From Cyanobacteria bacterium K_DeepCast_35m_m2_023 (GTDB lineage: Bacteria > Cyanobacteriota > Cyanobacteriia > PCC-6307 > Cyanobiaceae), in assembly GCA_016882345.1 (NCBI GenBank), contig VGQR01000066.1:1-8557 (forward strand): a stretch of 8,557 bases of DNA, given 5' to 3'. The notes under the pieces were generated by a model. That model was given only the letters and a program-made list of their open reading frames with translations. It was not told the DNA's origin and did not search any database. The position numbers and the translations under genes are program-made. This document shows, piece after piece, positions 1 through 5,301 of the stretch. The stretch's first letter is position 1; each line of letters starts with the position of its first letter.

Positions 1-113
1 AAGAGGCCGAACTGTTGGGTCTTGCGGTCCTGGCGAATCGCGGCCGATGCCGCCTCCTGAAGCCGTTGAAACTCCTCTGAAGCCTCAGGGGTCCAGCGGA
101 TCTGGACGCTCAT
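1..113 (-). CDS. RelE/ParE-like toxin, N-terminal part (cut by window edge)
   Basis: The reverse strand opens with ATG at 113-111 and stays open to the window edge, giving about 37 residues that begin MSVQIRWTPEASEEFQRLQ. A short beta strand ending in 'W-T-P-E-A', followed by a helix, is the usual N-terminus of RelE/ParE-superfamily toxins. Those proteins either cleave mRNA on the ribosome (RelE) or poison gyrase (ParE). The start codon overlaps the stop of the upstream antitoxin gene (ATGA), the standard arrangement for a translationally coupled type II toxin-antitoxin pair. The catalytic C-terminal half lies outside the window, so RelE and ParE activity cannot be told apart and intactness cannot be judged. 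The order antitoxin then toxin supports the call more than the short sequence does. Confidence 0.6.
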   Translation of the reverse strand, partial: MSVQIRWTPEASEEFQRLQEAASAAIRQDRKTQQFGL

Positions 114-406
114 TCCGCGCTGTCGTGATCTGGGGCTTCGTCATCAATCGGGAAAGCCTGGGCGAGGGCATGGGCGGCGTCGAGATCGGGCCCCTCCACC
201 AGCTGGCCAGCGGCGGCCTGCTCCAGGCCGCGGCGCACTGAGCTGAAGGCAGCTGTGTTGCGGAACAGCCAGGCTTCCGCTGCGGGCACATGCACCGTTT
301 CAACCGGCTCAAGGATCAGCTGGCTGCCCTGCTCCACCAGCCGAAAGCTGCAGCCCGCGCGGGATTTGCCCAGGTTGATGCGTCCGCCCTGATCAGCCGT
401 GACCAC
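110..406 (-). CDS. Type II toxin-antitoxin system antitoxin
   Basis: This small acidic protein of about 98 residues probably binds and neutralises the toxin encoded immediately downstream, and represses its own operon. The N-terminal stretch TADQGGRINLGK resembles the swapped-hairpin DNA-binding segment of AbrB/SpoVT-type antitoxins. The middle has a beta-rich FRLVEQGSQLILEPVETV. The C-terminal part, AAFSSVRRGLEQAAAGQ followed by an acidic tail, looks like the toxin-binding helix seen in many RelE/ParE antitoxins. The frame is open further upstream to 670, but that extension is Cys/Trp/Pro-rich and unlike a protein. I therefore place the start at the GTG at 406-404, which sits directly before the conserved segment. 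No good Shine-Dalgarno precedes it, so the start is the least certain part. The stop TGA (112-110) overlaps the toxin ATG. Confidence 0.62.
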   Translation of the reverse strand: MVTADQGGRINLGKSRAGCSFRLVEQGSQLILEPVETVHVPAAEAWLFRNTAAFSSVRRGLEQAAAGQLVEGPDLDAAHALAQAFPIDDEAPDHDSAE

Positions 407-427
407 CTTTGCGTGCTGGCCATGGAG

Positions 428-467
428 TGCCCCAGACTGGGAAATCCCATTATGGCTAACTGGGGCA
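428..467. promoter_or_regulatory. Inverted repeat and -10-like element upstream of the antitoxin
   Basis: TGCCCCAG at 428-435 and CTGGGGCA at 460-467 form a perfect 8-base inverted repeat with centres 32 bases apart, about three helical turns. Between the arms the minus strand reads CATAAT (454-449), a plausible -10 box for the toxin-antitoxin operon that begins at 406. No convincing -35 is visible. Autoregulating antitoxins commonly bind palindromes over their own promoter, so an operator is a reasonable inference, but chance is not excluded in GC-rich DNA. Confidence 0.35.
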
Positions 468-589
468 AGTCCTTTCGGGGGCGCTGGGCAACAACGACTG
501 TCATGGCATTGCGGCTGCTGACCCCGGCCGGCGGATCCGGTCAGCGCGGCTGCAGCCAATCGGCCAGGGTGGCAGGCCGGTGAAAGCTG

Positions 590-713
590 AACACCCGCCC
601 AGGGTGGCGCCCACCAACAGGCCGTAGTCGGCCTCACCGCCATGTTCACGGCACTGCGGTCCTGCACCATCCAGCCGGCCTGCTGCAGCAGCGCATCGGC
701 GCCAGGGGTTCAC
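590..713 (-). pseudogene. Probable decayed HsdR (type I restriction R subunit) N-terminal fragment
   Basis: Reading the minus strand from about 709, one frame gives TPGADALLQQAGWMVQDRS followed by AVNMA. This resembles the N-terminus of HsdR and related helicase-nucleases, typically 'M-T-P-E-A...D-x-L-L-x-x-A-G-W-x-V-Q-D'. Around position 638 the similarity moves to another frame, which gives GEADYGLLVG. That corresponds to the 'ADYLLFVDG' strand just before the PD-(D/E)XK nuclease residues in HsdR. The segment that normally lies between the two is missing, no intact start is in frame, and nothing recognisable follows. The piece lies about 10 bases downstream of the ATPase stop. It is best read as a deletion and frameshift relic. 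The match is from memory of the family, not from an alignment. Confidence 0.42.
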
Positions 714-722
714 CAGAGCAGC

Positions 723-2177
723 TCACAACAGGTCGGCCGTGAGGTCGTCGAGCGATTGAGGCCGATAGCCCCGCGATTGAATCGCCCGGCGGGTGTCCCG
801 GTCCAGACAGGGAGCGATCGCCACCGTCTCCACCTGCCAGGTTTTGAAGCGAGGGAAGGCTGCGAGGAAACGGCTGACATGGCCATCAAAGCGACCCAGA
901 TCGGCCAACAGCGCCTCAGACGATCGTTTGCAGCTGCCCAGTCGCAGCCGCTGGGCGGTTTCATCAAGGGCCACCAGATCAATCTCGGTGTCGCTGCGGT
1001 CCCACCAGCCCTCGATGCGCGAGGTCAGTGAGAAATCGCCGATTCCCAACCGGCTGCGTTCCTCATAGAGCTGACCCACCAGGCGCTCCAGGCCATACCC
1101 TTCGGCCGTCATCAAGCGCTGGTTCGCCTGTTGCACCAGGTCCTCCAGCGGGCGAAAGTTGATCGCAGCCGTGGGCACCGCCAGCGCATCCAACCAACTG
1201 CGCAAGAAGTTGTCTCGGATCGTGTAACGCCCCTTGCGGGCTTTGGGTTTGGCAAACACAGGCAATCGCTTTTCGACCATGCCGTACTTCTCCTCCAGCG
1301 TCTTCAAGTAGCTGGCCACCTGGCTACCGATCTCAGGGGCCACCGAATCGGCGTGGGCCTGGATGTCGGCATGGGTGCACCCCGGATGCCTGGCCACGTA
1401 CTTGAGCACCAGGTCATAGCGGCCGCGCAATTCGCGCAGGAACCAGTTATGAGCCTCGGTGCGCAGCGGCGAACTGCTGCTGAAGAACATGCGCTCCAGC
1501 AGTGTGTGCCGCTCGGCGGCGATCACACCCTGCTCGTAGCAATCGCGGTAAAACTTCGGCACCCCTTCAAACAGGTTCCAGAGGAACAGCAACCGCTCTG
1601 GAGAGCTGTCGGCATGGGCCTGCAACAGCTCGTGCAACGAGGCGATGTCGAGATGGCCCAGGCTGATCGAGTCGGTCAGTCGCTGATACAAGGGGGCACT
1701 GCGGTCTTCCAGCAGCGCCTGCATCTCCGTATGCAGAGAGCCCAACACGATCAGGCCGCCCTTGATCCCGGGCGTGGCCGCCAGTCGGTCGACCTCAGAC
1801 TGAAGCTCTGACGTGAAGGGATACAGAGCCTTGCGGCTGAAGTATTGGAATTCATCCAAGGCCACGATCCAGCCTCCGGCGCAGAGCTCGCCGATGCGCA
1901 CCGCCAGAGATCGCAGGTCGTGCGGCAGGGGTGCAACCACGCCGAAATTCGCCATGAAGTCGCGGGCCGTGCTGACCACGCCGGCCGGATCGGAATCAGG
2001 GATCTGGATGTAGAGCACCCGCTCGCGGTGTTCCGGCTGGAGTAGCTCCTGCACCAGCCTGGTTTTACCGATGCGGCGCCGCCCCGAAATCTGCAGGAAG
2101 AACCAGCGCTCCCGACCCAGCACGCTGGCCAGCTGCGCCCGCTCCCGCCTTCTGCCGTAGAACCCCCAACCCGCCAT
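723..2177 (-). CDS. AAA-type ATPase with C-terminal DUF234 nuclease-like domain
   Basis: This complete 484-residue protein belongs to the archaeal-type ATPase family of STAND/AAA-like proteins. It opens with the family signature WGFYGRRRERAQL. Walker A is GRRRIGKT (residues 32-39, Lys38 and Thr39). Walker B is IVALDEF (104-110, Asp108 and Glu109). A probable sensor 1 is LGS (145-147). A helical/winged-helix region follows (about 245-330). The C-terminal part (about 340-484) matches DUF234, a PD-(D/E)XK-like fold: Glu364 in a GLERLVGQLYEE helix, Asp400 in TEIDLVALDE, and Lys417 in GSCKRS. The Glu of the usual 'E-x-K' pair is Ser415. The family's biological role is not established; it is often found in accessory regions. 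The gene stands alone on its strand, with an AT-rich patch before its ATG and the HsdR-like remnant behind it. ATPase fold is confident; nuclease activity is inference. Confidence 0.85.
   Translation of the reverse strand: MAGWGFYGRRRERAQLASVLGRERWFFLQISGRRRIGKTRLVQELLQPEHRERVLYIQIPDSDPAGVVSTARDFMANFGVVAPLPHDLRSLAVRIGELCAGGWIVALDEFQYFSRKALYPFTSELQSEVDRLAATPGIKGGLIVLGSLHTEMQALLEDRSAPLYQRLTDSISLGHLDIASLHELLQAHADSSPERLLFLWNLFEGVPKFYRDCYEQGVIAAERHTLLERMFFSSSSPLRTEAHNWFLRELRGRYDLVLKYVARHPGCTHADIQAHADSVAPEIGSQVASYLKTLEEKYGMVEKRLPVFAKPKARKGRYTIRDNFLRSWLDALAVPTAAINFRPLEDLVQQANQRLMTAEGYGLERLVGQLYEERSRLGIGDFSLTSRIEGWWDRSDTEIDLVALDETAQRLRLGSCKRSSEALLADLGRFDGHVSRFLAAFPRFKTWQVETVAIAPCLDRDTRRAIQSRGYRPQSLDDLTADLL
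814..821. repeat. HIP1 octamer GCGATCGC
   Basis: A perfect HIP1 palindrome lies inside the ATPase gene. HIP1 is over-represented in many cyanobacterial genomes, so it supports the lineage call and suggests that the accessory gene is at least partly adapted to, or from, a HIP1-bearing host. Confidence 0.7.
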
Positions 2178-2225
2178 GCACGGCTACTTGATTATTTTTA
2201 AGTTAATGCACTAGCCGAGTGCTAG
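2178..2225 (-). promoter_or_regulatory. AT-rich upstream region of the ATPase with nested inverted repeats
   Basis: Directly before the ATPase ATG lies the only clearly AT-rich patch of the window (about 2188-2207). On the minus strand it contains AATAAT at 2196-2191, 13 bases before the start codon, so a transcript from it would be nearly leaderless. No ribosome binding site and no good -35 are visible. Just upstream are two interleaved perfect 5-base inverted repeats, GCACT/AGTGC (2208-2212 with 2218-2222) and CTAGC/GCTAG (2211-2215 with 2221-2225). They may be an operator. Confidence 0.35.
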
Positions 2226-2515
2226 CAGCCCCCTTGGAGCATCCAACAGCCTGACCAGCAGCAGCCCTAAGGAGCCGCCGGGCATCGCTGCAACGCACCG
2301 ACCGGTGCAGTTCGACCACCAGTCGGGCGGCGTTGCAGTCGATGCGCTCAAGCCGCTCGTGGGGCAGGCGTAAGACCTGGGGCGTGCCAGCACCTCGCAC
2401 GAGAGGCAATGCTGCAGCGCCCTGCTTGCCGCGCCGTTCCTGCTGAGAGGTCCGCACGGAACCCCAGCCATGGATCCACATCTGGACTAAGCTTGCCACA
2501 TGTGAGTAGTCCTCC
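2226..2515. other. Stretch without an assignable gene
   Basis: No intact gene can be supported here. The minus strand is open from 2544 to 2203, and its middle (about 2250-2370) reads LERIDCNAARLVVELHRS and onward with codon use like real genes. I recognise no family, the N-terminal part looks random, and the reading overlaps the vapB start. It could be the remains of a decayed gene. The right end carries a perfect palindrome CACATGTG (2497-2504) ahead of vapB. Confidence 0.4.
2471..2504 (+). promoter_or_regulatory. Palindromes upstream of vapB, possible operator
   Basis: Two short perfect palindromes, TGGATCCA (2471-2478) and CACATGTG (2497-2504), lie within 60 bases of the vapB start, and the hexamer CCACAT occurs twice in this stretch. 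Phd/VapB-type antitoxins usually repress their own promoter by binding such sites. No clear -35/-10 pair was found, so this is a weak inference. Confidence 0.22.
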
Positions 2516-2545
2516 ATGCGCACCTTCAATATGCGCACCGTCAAT
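2516..2545 (+). repeat. 15-base tandem duplication spanning the vapB start
   Basis: ATGCGCACCTTCAAT (2516-2530) is followed immediately by ATGCGCACCGTCAAT (2531-2545), identical at 14 of 15 positions. The unit length is a multiple of three, so the duplication adds a second in-frame ATG and five codons without breaking the gene. Confidence 0.85.
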
Positions 2546-2782
2546 GTTCATGAGGCCAAAACCCAGTTCTCCAGGCTGATCGACGCCGCCCATGCCGGCG
2601 AAACGATCCTGGTGGCCAAGGACGGGAAGCCCTGGGCACGGCTGGTTCCGCTCGAAGCCGATCAACCCCGGCGGCAACCAGGGCTGCTGCGCAGTCAGCT
2701 GCAGCTTCCACCCATCGAGGTGCTGCTCGCCCCTCTGCCCCCCGAGGAGCTGGATGGGCTCGACGCGCCGTTGCCCACTTGA
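2531..2782 (+). CDS. vapB: Phd/YefM-family (VapB-type) antitoxin
   Basis: This protein of 83 residues has the classical Phd/YefM N-terminus MRTVNVHEAKTQFSRLIDAA, then AGETILVAKDGKPWARLVPL, which makes the DNA-binding dimer. The C-terminal GLL...PLPPEEL stretch is typical of antitoxins paired with PIN toxins and wraps the toxin. The start is ambiguous because a 15-base unit is duplicated: ATG 2516 and ATG 2531 each begin a copy, giving MRTFN-MRTVN if the first is used (88 residues). I chose 2531 because it gives the usual family N-terminus. Neither ATG has a good Shine-Dalgarno. The stop TGA (2780-2782) shares one base with the vapC ATG, so the two are translationally coupled. Expected role: hold VapC inactive and repress the operon. 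Confidence 0.85.
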   Translation: MRTVNVHEAKTQFSRLIDAAHAGETILVAKDGKPWARLVPLEADQPRRQPGLLRSQLQLPPIEVLLAPLPPEELDGLDAPLPT

Positions 2783-3174
2783 TGGCTTCCTCCCTCCTGC
2801 TCGACACCCATGCCCTGCTCTGGTGGTTGGTCGAACCTGAAAAGCTCTCCGCCCTCGCCCACGCGGCCATCAACGACCCGGCGGTCTCGATCTTTGTGAG
2901 CGCTGCCTCCGGCTGGGAGATCGCCACCAAAGGTCGCCTGGGCAAACTGACCGGCGCCGTACAGCTGCTGCAGGATCTGCCCTCCCTCCTGCAACAACAG
3001 GGTTTCAAACCGCTGGCCGTGCAGTTGCATCATGGCGTCCATGCCGGTGGCTACAAGCAGACCCACCGGGATCCCTTCGATCGTTTGCTGGCGGCCCAGG
3101 CCGAGCTCGAGGGGTTGCAACTGGTGAGCCTCGACCCTGCGCTGGCCACCTTTCCCTGCCGCCTGCTCTGGTGA
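2782..3174 (+). CDS. vapC: VapC-type PIN-domain ribonuclease toxin
   Basis: This complete 130-residue PIN-domain protein is probably a Mg-dependent ribonuclease that blocks translation when freed from its antitoxin. The conserved acidic residues are present: Asp8 in LLLDTHALLWW, Glu46 in SGWEIATK, Asp97 and Asp100 in RDPFDRLLAAQA, and Asp118 in VSLDPAL. The 'SGWEIA..GRLGKL' and 'HRDPFDRLLAAQA' signatures are those of the PIN toxins that pair with Phd-type antitoxins, matching the neighbour. The ATG at 2782 overlaps the antitoxin stop by one base (TGATG); a TTG one codon earlier is a less likely start. All active-site residues are intact, so the toxin looks functional. Its RNA target cannot be told from the sequence. 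Confidence 0.9.
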   Translation: MASSLLLDTHALLWWLVEPEKLSALAHAAINDPAVSIFVSAASGWEIATKGRLGKLTGAVQLLQDLPSLLQQQGFKPLAVQLHHGVHAGGYKQTHRDPFDRLLAAQAELEGLQLVSLDPALATFPCRLLW

Positions 3175-3219
3175 AGGCATGACCAGACCAGGTCCGTAAC
3201 CAGTGCAGCCTGATCCCCC

Positions 3220-3681
3220 CTACCCCAGCAGCAGCCCCGCCTCACTGCCGGCGCTGGCCTCGGCGCTGCGCAGGTCAAACAACAGATCCTCGAGGCTCAG
3301 CTGGGCCAGGGCCTGCTGACGGGCACGCTCGAGCCTGCGGGCCAAGGCTGCCGTGACCTGGTCGGCCGGGGTCGCTTCATCCTCTCCGCAGGCGTCAGCC
3401 TCGCCGGCAGCCAAGCCTGACTGCACCACCGGTTCACCCAACCCAGCCAGCACCGCCGCCAGCGACAGGTCCCGCGGCGGGCGCGCCAGCCGGTACCCCC
3501 CCAGCCGCCCCCGCCGCGCCACCAGCACACCCGCGCGGCGCAGGCGCAGCAGAAGCTGCTCGAGCATCGGCTCGGGCAGCTCCTGGGCCGCTGCCAACTG
3601 GTGGGTTGACTGCCAGGTCAGCGGGTCAGCCGCCAGCACCAGCAGAGCCTTGAGGGCGTGGTGGGCCTGCCGGCTCAGCAT
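3220..3681 (-). CDS. Rrf2-family transcriptional regulator
   Basis: This 153-residue regulator has the Rrf2 winged helix-turn-helix: MLSRQAHHALKALLVLA at the start, a recognition region around residues 27-50 (QLAAAQELPEPMLEQLLLRL), and the wing RRGRLGGYRLARPP (56-69). The following DLSLAAVLAGLGEPV is also typical. Iron-sulfur sensing members such as IscR carry three cysteines after this point. Here there is a single cysteine (Cys98), so a standard 2Fe-2S cluster is unlikely and the signal sensed is unknown. The region after 90 is Ala/Glu-rich with a C-terminal helix. The ATG overlaps the stop of the UbiD gene by one base (TGATG), so it is translated from the ubiD transcript. It may control ubiD or the divergent operon; that is inference. 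Confidence 0.85.
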   Translation of the reverse strand: MLSRQAHHALKALLVLAADPLTWQSTHQLAAAQELPEPMLEQLLLRLRRAGVLVARRGRLGGYRLARPPRDLSLAAVLAGLGEPVVQSGLAAGEADACGEDEATPADQVTAALARRLERARQQALAQLSLEDLLFDLRSAEASAGSEAGLLLG

Positions 3682-5246
3682 CAGGCCCGGGCCGCCAGCC
3701 GCTCCAGCACGTGCTCCAGGGTGTAGCCGAACAGAGCCGGATCGGGCGCCGTGGTGCCGATGTCGGCCAGGCCCAGCTCAGCCCAGCGCCCGTCGAGACG
3801 GGCCTCGAGCTCGGCCGGGCGGCGCAGCGGCTCGCCCCAGGGGTGGCGCTTTTCAGGGCCAATCTTGGTGGTGGCGTCGATCGCCAGGCGGCCGCCGAGG
3901 CCCAGGCGCTCGCTGGCGAAATCGAGCGTGTCGAACGGGGTGTCTTCGAGCACGAACAGGTCGCGCGAGGGGTCCACCTGGGCGCTGATTGCCCAGATCA
4001 CCTGGCGCGGATCGCGGATGTTGATCGCCTTGTCGATCACCACCACAAATTTGGTGTAAGTGAACTGGGGCAACGCGCTCCAGAACGCCATCGCCGCGCG
4101 GCGGGCCTGGCCGGGGTAGGCCTTGTCGATGGCGATCACCGCCAGCTTGTAGCTGAGCCCCTCCATCGGCAAAAAGAAATCGACGATCTCGGGGATCTGC
4201 TGCCGCAGGATCGGCGTGTAGATGCGGTTGAGCGCGATAGCCAGCATCGCGTCCTCCTTGGGGGGACGGCCGCTGAAGGTGGTGAAGTAAATCGGATCGC
4301 GGCGCTGGGTGACGCACTGGATGCGCACCAGCGGCGAATCTTCAACGCCGCCGTAAAAGCCCATGTGGTCGCCGAAGGGGCCATCGGCCAGCTCTTCGCC
4401 GGGGGTGATCGTGCCCTCGAGAACCACTTCGCTGTGGCTGGGCACCTCCAGGTTGACCGTTTTGCACTTGGCCAGCCGCACCCCTTCGCCGGCGTAGAGG
4501 CCGGCGAACAGCCACTCGCTCAGCTGCACCGGAATCGGCGTCGCCGCCGCCAGCACCAGCAGCGGATGCACGCCGATGGCGATGGCGATCTCCAGCGGTT
4601 TGCCCAGCTCGGCCGCCTTGCGCAGGTGCCGTGCCCCGCCGCGCACGCTGAGCCAGTGCACGGTCATGGCGTTGATGCCCTGCTGCTGCAGCCGGTACAC
4701 GCCCACGTTAGGGGTGCCGGTCTCGGGGTCCTTGGTGATCACCAGCCCCAGGGTCAAAATGCGGCCGCCATCGCCCGGCCAGGGGCGCAGCAGCGGGATC
4801 GCATCCAGGTTGACCTGATCCCCCTGGAACACCTGCTGGTGGCAGGGCGGCGTCAGGTCCAAATCGGGCCGCGCCTTGAGCACGTCGAGCAGCACCGAGC
4901 CGAAACGCACCGCCTCGCGGGCCCCCTTGGGGGGCCGGGGCTGCTGCAGCAGGGCCAGGCGCTCACCCAGAGCCTCGAGCTCCTCGGGGGCCTCCATGCC
5001 CAGGCTCCACAGCACCCGCTCTTGAGTGCCCATCAGGTTGATGGCCACGGGCATCGGGCTGCCGATCACGTTCTCGAACAGCAGCGCCGGCCCGCCGGCG
5101 GCCAGCACCCGATCGGCGATCGCCGCCAGCTCAAGATCGGCATCGACCGGGACGCTGATGCGGCGCAATTGGCCGCGACTCTCGAGCAACTGCAGAAAGC
5201 CCCGCAGATCGCGGCGCGAGGCCTTGCTGAGATCGGTCTGCGCCAT
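3681..5246 (-). CDS. ubiD: UbiD-family prenylated-FMN-dependent decarboxylase
   Basis: This 521-residue UbiD-family enzyme uses prenylated FMN, made by UbiX, for reversible decarboxylation of aromatic or unsaturated acids. In cyanobacteria the homologue is thought to decarboxylate the prenylated 4-hydroxybenzoate intermediate of plastoquinone synthesis. Visible motifs: DLRGFLQLLESRGQLRRI near the N-terminus, and NVGVYRLQQQGINAMTVHW (180-198) with metal ligand Asn180, Arg185 and His197. Further along are Glu244 in QLSEWLFAGL, Glu277 in VLEGTITPGE, and DGPFGDHMGFYGG (288-300). The position usually held by the catalytic Glu in 'P-E-G-P' is Asp288. Length and both halves are normal. The frame opens at 5303, but I use ATG 5246: it has AAGG eight bases upstream, avoids an Arg-rich 19-residue extension, and leaves 55 bases to the divergent comB-like gene. 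Confidence 0.92.
   Translation of the reverse strand: MAQTDLSKASRRDLRGFLQLLESRGQLRRISVPVDADLELAAIADRVLAAGGPALLFENVIGSPMPVAINLMGTQERVLWSLGMEAPEELEALGERLALLQQPRPPKGAREAVRFGSVLLDVLKARPDLDLTPPCHQQVFQGDQVNLDAIPLLRPWPGDGGRILTLGLVITKDPETGTPNVGVYRLQQQGINAMTVHWLSVRGGARHLRKAAELGKPLEIAIAIGVHPLLVLAAATPIPVQLSEWLFAGLYAGEGVRLAKCKTVNLEVPSHSEVVLEGTITPGEELADGPFGDHMGFYGGVEDSPLVRIQCVTQRRDPIYFTTFSGRPPKEDAMLAIALNRIYTPILRQQIPEIVDFFLPMEGLSYKLAVIAIDKAYPGQARRAAMAFWSALPQFTYTKFVVVIDKAINIRDPRQVIWAISAQVDPSRDLFVLEDTPFDTLDFASERLGLGGRLAIDATTKIGPEKRHPWGEPLRRPAELEARLDGRWAELGLADIGTTAPDPALFGYTLEHVLERLAARA
5116..5123. repeat. HIP1 octamer within GGCGATCGCC
   Basis: A second perfect HIP1 site lies inside the ubiD gene, here extended to the 10-base palindrome GGCGATCGCC (5115-5124), the extended form common in cyanobacteria. 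Confidence 0.7.
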
Positions 5247-5301
5247 CGGGCCTGCCTTGCGGTGCCTACTGTGACGCACCTGCCGCGGCGGCCGCGAAGC
5301 C
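5247..5301. promoter_or_regulatory. Divergent intergenic spacer between ubiD and the comB-like gene
   Basis: Fifty-five bases separate the chosen ubiD start from the ATG of the plus-strand operon, so promoters for both directions must lie here or inside the flanking genes. The ubiD ribosome binding site is AAGG at 5258-5255 on the minus strand. TACTGT at 5267-5272 is a weak -10 candidate on the plus strand with no matching -35. No stronger promoter was recognised. Confidence 0.35.

Larger units (their letters stand above)
407..722. other. Gene-poor stretch between antitoxin and ATPase
   Basis: About 316 bases hold no intact gene. The right half carries the HsdR-like remnant and the left half carries the inverted repeat with a -10-like box ahead of the antitoxin. 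Between them (about 468-589) I see only GC-rich sequence without codon-like structure in any frame. No rho-independent terminator with a T tract was seen after the ATPase stop. Confidence 0.5.

Noticed and set aside
407..670. Upstream extension of the antitoxin frame to ATG 670
   Set aside because: The added 88 residues are Cys/Trp/Pro-rich and unrelated to antitoxins. Part of it is the first frame of the HsdR-like remnant, so the open frame is a coincidence.
1131..1811. A 226-codon plus-strand frame opposite the ATPase
   Set aside because: It is Gln/His-rich, has no recognisable motif, and is antisense to a protein with clear Walker motifs.
3175..3219. Possible terminator between the convergent vapC and Rrf2 genes
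   Set aside because: Only a 4-base GACC/GGTC pairing is visible and no T tract follows on either strand.
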